A stretch of DNA of 64,000 nucleotides from Candidatus Zixiibacteriota bacterium (GTDB taxonomy: Bacteria; Zixibacteria; MSB-5A5; GN15; JAAZOE01), in assembly GCA_030668485.1 (NCBI GenBank), contig DAOUTW010000003.1, positions 1 to 64,000 on the forward strand. The letters run 5' to 3'. Below, piece after piece: positions 34,279 to 41,979 of the stretch. The first letter of the stretch is position 1; each line of letters opens with the position of its first letter. Position numbers and translations under genes: made by a program. Below the pieces are notes generated by a model, which ran no database searches, was not told the DNA's origin, and saw only the letters and a program-made list of their open reading frames with translations.

Positions 34279-35464
34279 TCGTTTTCTCGATCTCCCCGGC
34301 GATTCGGCTCCTGCCGAAGATAATCTGCCGCTTTTGGCCGAACTGGTCGGGGCCGAGATAATTAGGGTCGGAAAAAACCGTATCCTTAAAATCATCGATG
34401 ATCATGACTTGTTTCCCTATTCCGATCTCAAAGATATCCACGACCATCTGGGAAATGATCTTTACCGTAATTGGCATTTTGTAACCGGGGGAGACGAAAA
34501 CAGCTATGATCCGGCGAAGTTTCTTTTCTTCGATACCGAAACGACCGGACTCTCCGGCGGGGCCGGGATGGTCATATTCCTCTGCGGTTTCGGTTTCTTT
34601 CATGAAAATAAATTCCGCGTGGTGCAGTACTTCCTTCCCGATTATCCGGAGGAGCCATTCTTTTTGAAAATGGCAATGGAACATATCCGTGACGATACCA
34701 TTCTCGTAACCTATAACGGCAAGGCTTTCGACTGGCCGATGATGACTCAGCGACTGACCATCAATCGGATGGAAATCAAAGACCCCGCCGACCATCTCGA
34801 TGCTCTGCATCCGGCTCGGTCTTTGTTCCGGCGACTCGGTGATGATTGCACGCTGATTACACTGGAACAGGTTCTCCTGTCATTTGACAGGGGAGAGGAT
34901 ATCCCCGGCTATCTGATTCCGTCGAAATATTTCGATTATCTCTATGACCGCCAGCCGGGAAAAATTCCCGAGATAATCAGGCATAATCGTCTCGATGTAA
35001 TCTCCCTGGCCTTGGTCACCCGTTATATCCCCGAATATCTATCCCGGCCGGAAATGGTCAATTCGGCCCCTCTCCTGGAGGGAATCATTAATCATTATTT
35101 CAAGAATCGCCGCTACCGGTCTTTGATCGATTATGTTTCTCAGGTGACCCCCGGTTATCTCTCCGAAAGTTCAGTTGTTGCCATGCTTCAATATTCCCTG
35201 GCCCTGAAATCACTGGGCCATCTGGAGGAAGCCAGCCGAATCTGGAAGGAAACCTCGGAAAGGAAAACCGGACCCCAGGTGTATAAGCATCTTCTGGAAC
35301 TCGCCAAGTATCAGGAACATAAGGAAAAAGATCCGGAAGCGGCTCTGGAAACGGTTGATCTGATCCTCAGTCTGGAATTGAACCCATCTCAAAAAAAGCA
35401 GATTTTTCATCGCCAAACCCGCCTAATTTCAAAGAGTAAGCGCTTATCCCCTAAACCTTTGTGA
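34250..35464 (+). CDS. DEDD exonuclease-like protein (YprB/RNase H-like) with helical repeats
   Basis: A 404-residue cytosolic protein. Residues 85-265 form an RNase H-like 3'-5' exonuclease domain: ExoI FFDTETTGLSGG, ExoII VTYNGKAFDWPMM and ExoIII HNRLDVISLALVT, giving the DEDD-type acidic set. This is the YprB_RNaseH_2 form. The C-terminal 120 residues are TPR-like (MLQYSLALKSLGHLEEASRIW). Related proteins are annotated as RNase H-like nucleases of unknown substrate. Its first 29 bp overlap an exported HEAT-repeat gene, an odd pairing. Confidence 0.8.
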   Translation: MKRKRLQSLDRFLDLPGDSAPAEDNLPLLAELVGAEIIRVGKNRILKIIDDHDLFPYSDLKDIHDHLGNDLYRNWHFVTGGDENSYDPAKFLFFDTETTGLSGGAGMVIFLCGFGFFHENKFRVVQYFLPDYPEEPFFLKMAMEHIRDDTILVTYNGKAFDWPMMTQRLTINRMEIKDPADHLDALHPARSLFRRLGDDCTLITLEQVLLSFDRGEDIPGYLIPSKYFDYLYDRQPGKIPEIIRHNRLDVISLALVTRYIPEYLSRPEMVNSAPLLEGIINHYFKNRRYRSLIDYVSQVTPGYLSESSVVAMLQYSLALKSLGHLEEASRIWKETSERKTGPQVYKHLLELAKYQEHKEKDPEAALETVDLILSLELNPSQKKQIFHRQTRLISKSKRLSPKPL

Positions 35465-35499
35465 TTTCCTGTCGATAATCGTATTATAAGGAAACCAGT

Positions 35500-36816
35500 A
35501 TGCCTGAAAAACAAATTTTTGATCTGCTAAGAGATTGCAAGGAACTCTCGTCATTACCGCAAGTATTGGTCGAAGTGATCCGTGTTACCGATCAGGAGGA
35601 TTCATCCGCCGAGGATATCGCCAATGTTATCCTTAAGGACCCGGCGTTGTCAGCCAGGATTCTCAGGGTGGTCAATTCACCCTTCTATGGTCCGGTTCGG
35701 GGCATCAGTACCATCAATCAGGCGGTAGTAACTTTGGGTATAAGGGCTGTCAAGGCTCTGGCCTTGTCGACCAGTCTGTATAAACTTTTCGACAATGATA
35801 AGTCGATTGTCGATCGCGTCCGTTTCTGGCGTCATTCATTGGAAGTGGCAATTGCCTGCCGTGAAATTGCCCGGGCCTGCTCATACCAGCCCGAGGAAGA
35901 AGCTTTCGTTGCCGGATTGATGCACGATATCGGAATCCTGATCCTGGAATCGAATTTCGAAGACCAATTCCAACATATCTGGAAACTGGTGGAGTCGGGC
36001 GAATCGATGGTCAAGTTGGAGAAGGCGACCTGGGGAACCAATCATGCCCTGGTGGCAAAATTCCTGCTCGATCAATGGAAACTACCGTCCTTCCTGGGGG
36101 AGGCGATCGCTACGCATCATGACCGCTTCGATGAGTATGAGGATGCACCTCAGAACCGCCTGGGCAGGATAATCAACCTTGGAAACCGGATATCCAAATT
36201 CCGAACCTGTCAGATACCTCCTCTGGATGCCGATGATATAGTTGAAATTGAAAAGCTGTCCGATTCATTGGGGATTGGACCGACGGTGCTGGCGGAACTA
36301 CAGGAAACCATTCTCAGCCATCTGCTAAAAGAATCGGAATTTCTGGAAATCAAAATCGGGTCGATGACCGATCTACTGGGCGCTGCCAACAGTCTTATTT
36401 ACAAGCAATACGTGTTCGTCGAAACAATATTGCGCGAGAACCGCAAAATGCAGGCGCAGATCGCACGCGATCAAATTAAAAAGGCTTCTCTTGATTCTCT
36501 TAGAACTATCACCGCCACGCTGTCACATTATATCAATAACGCCTCGGCGACAATTCTGGGGCGGGCACAACTGGTCGAATTGGCGATCAAGAAAGAAACC
36601 GTTCATGATGAAGAACATGTCGCCGGGAATTCGATGGATATCATCGTCAAGTCGGTCGAAATGATTTCGGCGGTCCTGGAGGAACTTAAGAAGCTTTCCA
36701 GTTTTGACACCACCCACTACCATGACGAAACTGATATCCTCGATATCGAGGATCGTCTCAAGGAAAAAATAGTCGCTATCGAAGAAGAGAAAAAAGCGTT
36801 TGCATCGATGAAGTAA
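35500..36816 (+). CDS. HDOD-domain signalling protein with kinase-like dimerisation tail
   Basis: A 438-residue cytosolic protein. Residues 12-210 are an HDOD domain (LPQVLVEVIRVTDQEDSSAE, LSARILRVVNSPFYG, GLMHDIGILILE), a degenerate HD phosphohydrolase module used in signalling. Residues 300-430 are helical and contain SLRTITATLSHYINNASATI, which resembles the H-box helix of histidine kinases (LSHEINNPL form). No ATP-binding domain follows and the conserved Glu after His is Tyr. It may dimerise or be a decoy phosphoacceptor. Followed by its own terminator. Confidence 0.8.
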   Translation: MPEKQIFDLLRDCKELSSLPQVLVEVIRVTDQEDSSAEDIANVILKDPALSARILRVVNSPFYGPVRGISTINQAVVTLGIRAVKALALSTSLYKLFDNDKSIVDRVRFWRHSLEVAIACREIARACSYQPEEEAFVAGLMHDIGILILESNFEDQFQHIWKLVESGESMVKLEKATWGTNHALVAKFLLDQWKLPSFLGEAIATHHDRFDEYEDAPQNRLGRIINLGNRISKFRTCQIPPLDADDIVEIEKLSDSLGIGPTVLAELQETILSHLLKESEFLEIKIGSMTDLLGAANSLIYKQYVFVETILRENRKMQAQIARDQIKKASLDSLRTITATLSHYINNASATILGRAQLVELAIKKETVHDEEHVAGNSMDIIVKSVEMISAVLEELKKLSSFDTTHYHDETDILDIEDRLKEKIVAIEEEKKAFASMK

Positions 36817-36847
36817 ATTTCTGAACTCTATCCCTCCCATATACATT

Positions 36848-36877
36848 AAAAAGACCCCTAATTGGGTCTTTTTTTTG
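36848..36877 (+). terminator. Intrinsic terminator of the HDOD gene
   Basis: AAAAAGACCC and GGGTCTTTTTTTT flank a 6-7-nt loop and are followed by a run of T. Confidence 0.85.
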
Positions 36878-37019
36878 CAGATATTCCTGGAGGATGACCT
36901 GAAATCCCGTAAGCTGATATAGCTATTGCAAAATTGGGATTAATCATTATATTACATTGAAACAATAATTATGCTCTAGTTACATATTTGCGATTTATTG
37001 TATTCTTTGGGAGGAGACA

Positions 37020-37904
37020 ATGACTACCCCTTCGAAAATAAGTTCAAAACACCTGTATAAGAATAGTTCTGCGGCAATGGTGTTATCTCTTATGCTATTC
37101 GCTTTGATGGCATCGCCGGCGACCATTCAGGCAGACGAAGCCACCGTCTATATCGATGTTGTCAGGAACGGACATACCGAGCCGGTCGATACCATTTATG
37201 CCGACAACCATTATGAATTCCGCTTCTGGATGGCTCGAGATTTTGGTGCAGGGGGGATGACTCTTCCTTTTAAAATATACTCTCCTGACGATTTGACATG
37301 GGCGTGGTTGGCTGTTCCCGGTGGCTATGGAGAGGGATCAAGTTCCGTGCCGGGATACGGCTGTGCCTGTTTAACCTTTGTCTTAGGCAGTGCCTTCTAC
37401 CCCGGGTATTTCGATATGACCGGTCTGATTGTGGAAGAATTCGACCTCGATGGTGAGTTATCTGATACCATCAGGTTCGGCGGGGTTGGTATGCAAGGGC
37501 TCCCCAAATGCGATCTTCAACACCAGCTTTCCTTACACTTTCGCCTTGACCCGATTGCTCCGGGCGAGGTCTATTCCCTCTATATCGACAGCCTCAACGA
37601 ACCTCCCCCTTCATATAACTATCTCATCTTTACAACCTGGAATGATCCTGTTTTCCCCTCGTTCGAAGTTCAGTCTGGCTGGCCAGTGGTTTATTGTTGT
37701 GATGTCGCCGGAGATGCCAACAATGACGGTCTGACCGGCGTCGGCGACGCCGTATATATTGTCAACTATGTATTCAAAGGCGGTCCGCCAATGATGTGTA
37801 TGGATAAGGGTGATGCCAATGCCGACGGGTCGGTCAACGTCGGCGATGCCGTATATATGATCGGGTTCGTTTTCACCGGGGGACCGCCGCCGCAATGCCC
37901 GTAG
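37020..37904 (+). CDS. Secreted protein with C-terminal dockerin-like pair
   Basis: A 294-residue exported protein behind GGGAGGAGACA. The signal peptide ends near IQADEA (about residue 40). Residues 45-225 form a beta-rich domain (EATVYIDVVRNG, YEFRFWMARDFGAGGMTLPF) that recurs in dockerin-bearing proteins of uncultured FCB bacteria; function unknown. The last 65 residues are two dockerin-like loops (GDANNDGLTGVGDAVYIVNY, GDANADGSVNVGDAVYMIGF). Monocistronic, with its own terminator. The upstream gap 36878-37019 is AT-rich without a clear promoter. Confidence 0.82.
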   Translation: MTTPSKISSKHLYKNSSAAMVLSLMLFALMASPATIQADEATVYIDVVRNGHTEPVDTIYADNHYEFRFWMARDFGAGGMTLPFKIYSPDDLTWAWLAVPGGYGEGSSSVPGYGCACLTFVLGSAFYPGYFDMTGLIVEEFDLDGELSDTIRFGGVGMQGLPKCDLQHQLSLHFRLDPIAPGEVYSLYIDSLNEPPPSYNYLIFTTWNDPVFPSFEVQSGWPVVYCCDVAGDANNDGLTGVGDAVYIVNYVFKGGPPMMCMDKGDANADGSVNVGDAVYMIGFVFTGGPPPQCP

Positions 37905-37928
37905 AATCCGGGAAATCGTTTAAAATTC

Positions 37929-37957
37929 AAAAGGCCCCGCTCCCGGGGCCTTTTCTG
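37929..37957 (+). terminator. Strong intrinsic terminator
   Basis: AAAAGGCCCCG (37929-37939), loop CTCC and CGGGGCCTTTT (37944-37954) form an 11-bp stem. A second hairpin, CGGTCAG/CTGACCG (38001-38020), lies between it and the convergent gene end at 38063. Confidence 0.85.
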
Positions 37958-38062
37958 TTAATCGTAAGGAAGAAATAACGCCTGAATTTTTATGTCAATT
38001 CGGTCAGTCCGGCCTGACCGGCAACTTTCAAATATGTCTTAGTTCTTTATACGTAAAACTCC

Positions 38063-40240
38063 TTATTCGGTTGTGATTTTTATCGAAGAATTGTTCCCCG
38101 TCAGTTTTATTGACGGGTGTGATTTCCCCGTAATGTATTCACCGGTGCTGATGCTGCCGCTGGAGTTGATTTTCATCGGAACATCGGAGTCGATCTCACC
38201 ATAAGAGGTGGTCGCCATCAGGTTGCAGGAACCGAGTTGAGACAGTTCCAGAAGAATGTCACCGAAAGTGGTCTGGACTTCGCTGTCTTTGTCAATCCCA
38301 ATGACCCTTACCATTTCCACAGATCCGTTGTCATTACCGATTATAAATGAACCGCGAATATTTTCACATGAAATCAGACCGAAAGTGGTATTGACGATGA
38401 CGGCTCCATCAATGTCGGTCAGGTCAACCGAGGCGTTTTGGTTTTCTACCTTGACGTCACCGGTAATTGCAGAAAGCATGACCGGGCTGAATTGGTTAAC
38501 AACATTGACCGCCGCCATCACTTCCGATACGGTCACCGGAGCATTGGTATTAAAGACACTTACCGGTCCGGCAACATCCGAAACCGAGACCTCGTCGAAG
38601 CGGTTGATAATACTGACTCCCGCCCTGACCTCTTCCACCGAGACGGCACCGTTTGAGGATTTTACGGTTACCTTTCCACCGATATTGGAAATTGTAATCG
38701 GTGCGAATTTGTTGGAGACGACCAGTTGCCCTTTGACACCCGTGATCTCGGTTGGGGCGTTGGTGTTTTCTATCTCGGCGTCGCCGCCGACTTTTTCAAC
38801 CTGCATCTGTCCGAATGAATTGACAGCGGTAAGTTTGCCGGTAATACCGAATATATCAATCTCGCCATTGCTGGAATAAATTTTGGCATCACCATCGTGG
38901 CGGTCGACGGCTACCATTCCGGATGTATTAATGTCAAGTTGTCCGGCCGATTTTTCGACAATTACCGGAGCATAACTGTTAGATAATTCGGCATGACCTT
39001 TAATATATACCGCTTCAATCGGTGCGAACGAATTCGTTATTTCAAGATCGCCGTCTATATCCTCAAGGTAAATCGCGCCCGATGAATTAGTGATAAAGAC
39101 GTTTCCTTTAATCCTCTGCACATCAATCTGAGAGAAATTGGAACGGATATCAAGATCGTTGGCGAGGTCTTCGACAATTACCTGACCGAATGAATTTTTA
39201 ATCCTGAGGGGATTCTCGCGCGGTACGGAAACTGTCAGAAACGATGAAACGATATTTACCGTTTCATCATCTTCTTTGGGATAAACAACCCGTACTTTGA
39301 TGGCCTCCGGCGAATGGTCCAGGACCAGTTTTATCTCCTGCGCCAGATTGCGACTGCGCTTCGAATCCTCCCGATACCCGATTGTCAATTCGGCGCTGAC
39401 CTCGGAACGATTCCAGGTTTCGGTTTCGACCCCTCCGAGATCGTTTTCCAATTCGACCGTAATATCCCGGTTGTCGACCGTCACTATTCCCGACTGAGTC
39501 ATCGAGCCGTCAAAATTGGCCTTCCGCGCCTTCTCATAATATATTCTGGCCAAGCCTTCACCCCGTGGTAAGTGCTTTATATCCGGAAGTTCAGGCACTT
39601 CGGGAACCTCCGGTACCTCGGGAGGTTCTTTGGACTCAAACATTATTTGAGCTTCGATCATCGCTATGCGGGCTTCTTTGAATGCCTGCGTAATAATTAC
39701 CGAAAGAGCTTCGGAATCCAGCTTGTAATACAGTCGAGCGTCGCCCACTTCTTCATCAAGCTGTTCTCTTATATCGTCAATATCATCCTCTAGCGCCCGC
39801 AGGTTTCTGAGACGTTTGTGCTGCAGCTTCGATTCCGATTCCGATAATTCAAGCTCCAGTTCTTCAAACTTCAGAAGTAGTTCATCCAGCGCCAGCATCA
39901 TATTTTCGTACGATTCAGCCGAATAATCTTCATCCAGCGAAGCGCGAAGGGTTCTTATCGCTTTCTCATATTCCTTGATAGATACCTGCCCGAACTCCTC
40001 GAAAAAATCTTCAAACTCCGCCAGGACATCTTCCAACTCATCTATCAGATCAACATAATCTTCACCGAAATTGAGAAGCTCTCCTTCCAGCAGCGCATCA
40101 AGCTCCGTTTCCTCTTCCGGGGAGTAATCATCCGGGAGGGGAGGGCCGGCCCAGAGGTAAGATGCCGGAATCGCCAGAATCATTAGAGTAGCGAAAACAA
40201 TAACCGATATCAGCTCAAAAGTCCTTGAAGAATTATTCAT
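38063..40240 (-). CDS. Long DUF4097-type repeat protein of the sigma-factor operon
   Basis: A 725-residue exported protein. ATG 40240 has GGAGG 8 bp upstream and overlaps the anti-sigma gene by 8 bp. After a signal or anchor helix (ISVIVFATLMILAIPASYLW), residues 45-215 are acidic coiled coil. Residues 265-725 form a parallel beta solenoid of DUF4097/toastrack-like type, with about 20 short coils such as LRIKNSFGQVIVEDL, LEITNSFAPIEAVYIKG and VTVKSSNGAVSVEEV. Such domains are frequent products of ECF or PspC-like envelope-stress loci. It is probably periplasmic or surface-exposed and acts downstream of, or feeds into, the sigma/anti-sigma pair. Confidence 0.85.
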   Translation of the reverse strand: MNNSSRTFELISVIVFATLMILAIPASYLWAGPPLPDDYSPEEETELDALLEGELLNFGEDYVDLIDELEDVLAEFEDFFEEFGQVSIKEYEKAIRTLRASLDEDYSAESYENMMLALDELLLKFEELELELSESESKLQHKRLRNLRALEDDIDDIREQLDEEVGDARLYYKLDSEALSVIITQAFKEARIAMIEAQIMFESKEPPEVPEVPEVPELPDIKHLPRGEGLARIYYEKARKANFDGSMTQSGIVTVDNRDITVELENDLGGVETETWNRSEVSAELTIGYREDSKRSRNLAQEIKLVLDHSPEAIKVRVVYPKEDDETVNIVSSFLTVSVPRENPLRIKNSFGQVIVEDLANDLDIRSNFSQIDVQRIKGNVFITNSSGAIYLEDIDGDLEITNSFAPIEAVYIKGHAELSNSYAPVIVEKSAGQLDINTSGMVAVDRHDGDAKIYSSNGEIDIFGITGKLTAVNSFGQMQVEKVGGDAEIENTNAPTEITGVKGQLVVSNKFAPITISNIGGKVTVKSSNGAVSVEEVRAGVSIINRFDEVSVSDVAGPVSVFNTNAPVTVSEVMAAVNVVNQFSPVMLSAITGDVKVENQNASVDLTDIDGAVIVNTTFGLISCENIRGSFIIGNDNGSVEMVRVIGIDKDSEVQTTFGDILLELSQLGSCNLMATTSYGEIDSDVPMKINSSGSISTGEYITGKSHPSIKLTGNNSSIKITTE

Positions 40241-40952
40241 AGCGGCCACCTCCAAAATAGTTCTCACCGGAAAAATCACCGGAGAGATTCGATCCTCCGC
40301 CTGATTTGTGAGACAAACCAAGTTTCCCGTACAATTCGATCTTCTGTCTGTATACTATAGCCAGTTGAGCCTTAATATGGTTATTTTGGGGGTAACGTTC
40401 AAGCGCTGTTTTGATTGTTTTTATCCTCTGATTCAACCCCCCTATCTGGCCCAGGTAATAGTCGCGAACCTCGGAAGGGAACTTGTCCTGATTGGCCATT
40501 AGATATAGAGAAACATACTCGATATCCCGGTTAACTCTGCCGCCGTGTATGGACGATTGATAAACCGGTCCTGATTCGTGAGAGGCGCCACCGGGAGAAA
40601 GGCTGAGAACAGCCACCAGCATCAGGCTCAACATAGCACCGGCGAGGTTAAGCTTGCCATTCAGTGATCGGATGGCAAATCTGTTTCGGGAAGGAATCCG
40701 TTCGTCTTCGCCCCAGGGATGTTCATCGAGACTAACCGATATCCTCTCCCAGAGGTAGGGAGGGGCCGGGGCTTTTTCTATCGACAACGCCGTCTCTTTC
40801 AGCTCCTGATAAAACTCGAATTCTTTGCGGCACTCAGAGCATGACTCCAGGTGAGCCATGACCTTTTCTTCCGCCCGATCCGAAAGAGGGCTGTCGAGCC
40901 TGTCAGACAACAGGCGACGAATTCGGTTGCATTTTTTACCGAAAATCGGCAT
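40233..40952 (-). CDS. Membrane anti-sigma factor with zinc-finger domain
   Basis: A 239-residue protein. The N-terminal anti-sigma zinc finger (zf-HC2) shows CNRIRRLLSDRLD and the HxxxCxxC motif HLESCSECRKEF. One transmembrane helix lies at about 102-120 (LAGAMLSLMLVAVLSLSPG). The 115-residue periplasmic tail has a helical hairpin (YYLGQIGGLNQRIKTIKTAL). It starts directly after the sigma-factor stop codon (no spacer), implying equimolar coupled synthesis. It should hold the ECF factor inactive until an envelope signal releases it. Confidence 0.88.
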   Translation of the reverse strand: MPIFGKKCNRIRRLLSDRLDSPLSDRAEEKVMAHLESCSECRKEFEFYQELKETALSIEKAPAPPYLWERISVSLDEHPWGEDERIPSRNRFAIRSLNGKLNLAGAMLSLMLVAVLSLSPGGASHESGPVYQSSIHGGRVNRDIEYVSLYLMANQDKFPSEVRDYYLGQIGGLNQRIKTIKTALERYPQNNHIKAQLAIVYRQKIELYGKLGLSHKSGGGSNLSGDFSGENYFGGGRYE

Positions 40953-41546
40953 TTATGCTTTCTCCTGCCCGGTTAAAATCTTTCTCAGCATCGCTCTGGC
41001 CTTAAATAGCTGCGATTTCGATGTTCCCTCGGCCAGGTGAAGACGTTCGGCAATCTCCTTGTGATTAAATCCCTCGATATCATGAAGAACAAAAACCGTT
41101 TGGCATCCTTTCGGCAGCTTTTTGATTGCTTTCTCCAGTTTCCGTCTCAAAATCACCTTTTTCTGATCCGGCTCCACCGTACCGCAATTGCTGTCGTTGA
41201 GATCTTCAAAGGTTCCTTTCTTGCGGCGCAAATGTTCCAGGCCGATATTGAGACATATCCGGTACATCCAGCTTGAAAGCGTTGATCGTCCGGCAAAGAG
41301 ATGGATCTTTTGATAAGCGCGAATAAACGTGTCCTGCACAATATCCTCTGCTTCCGCGGTCGATCCGGCCAGTCGCCGGGCCAGGTTAAAAAGTGTATTG
41401 ATATTCCGATCATACACATTCTTGAAAAGAGCCCGATCTCCGGCTGCTATGGCCTTGGCGATCCTGAGATCCTCGGCATAGGCCGAATTACTGGAATATG
41501 TCAGTTCGCCCGCTTTAATTTCGACAGCTACTTCCTGCTTTTCCAT
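40953..41546 (-). CDS. ECF-type RNA polymerase sigma factor
   Basis: A 197-residue sigma-70 family protein. Region 2 (residues 40-110) has LFNLARRLAGSTAEAEDIVQ and DTFIRAYQKIHLF; region 4 (135-190) has LPKGCQTVFVLHDIEGFNH and HLAEGTSKSQLFKARAMLR. Starts at ATG 41546 with GAGGCAGGAAG upstream. First gene of a three-gene operon with its anti-sigma factor and a DUF4097 effector, the normal layout for a self-regulated envelope response. The recognised promoter sequence could not be deduced. Confidence 0.92.
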   Translation of the reverse strand: MEKQEVAVEIKAGELTYSSNSAYAEDLRIAKAIAAGDRALFKNVYDRNINTLFNLARRLAGSTAEAEDIVQDTFIRAYQKIHLFAGRSTLSSWMYRICLNIGLEHLRRKKGTFEDLNDSNCGTVEPDQKKVILRRKLEKAIKKLPKGCQTVFVLHDIEGFNHKEIAERLHLAEGTSKSQLFKARAMLRKILTGQEKA

Positions 41547-41979
41547 CTTCCTGCCTCAATCCTCTATATATTCGATGTCAAAACAACTTATCTCGTTGCC
41601 TTCTTTCTTTAATATTTACGAATTCCAGCCCCGCTGGTTTCGCCTAAGTACTTGACAACGAGGATAATTTAGATATATTTTTATGGGTAGTATAGCAAAC
41701 GCCCTCACAGGTGTACCTGCCACCGTCAAACTTGACCGTCGTGTACCTGACAAGAGTTTTGCAAAGTATGCAATTTGTTTACCAGTTACTGGCTTCCAAA
41801 CCGGGATCGAAATTCCGGTTAAAAGACCTTTCAGGTTCTCAGTCGCGGCTGTAACTCGCCAAACGACAATTGATAGGGAGAGAGCAACCATAATCGACCG
41901 ATAACGAGACTCCGGAGACCGAATTCCGGCATATCAGTTGCGCGACAAGAAATTGAATAACCCTAGCCAGGGACCTGTG
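41547..41979. other. 433-bp divergent gap with a direct repeat
   Basis: This region separates the ECF operon from the T9SS-sorted protein and must hold both promoters. The only clear pattern is the direct repeat GTGTACCTG at 41711 and 41741 (30 bp apart) flanking an inverted repeat GTCAA-AC-TTGAC. Two overlapping 73- and 91-codon frames here have no ribosome binding site, and I do not call them genes. Confidence 0.4.

Noticed and set aside
38256-38879. 207-codon plus-strand frame opposite the DUF4097 gene
   Set aside because: Ser/Thr-rich shadow created by the repeated solenoid codons; no ribosome binding site.
41616-41904. Two overlapping frames (91 codons minus, 73 codons plus) in the ECF/T9SS gap
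   Set aside because: No ribosome binding site, no signal peptide or fold, and both cover the direct-repeat region expected to be regulatory.
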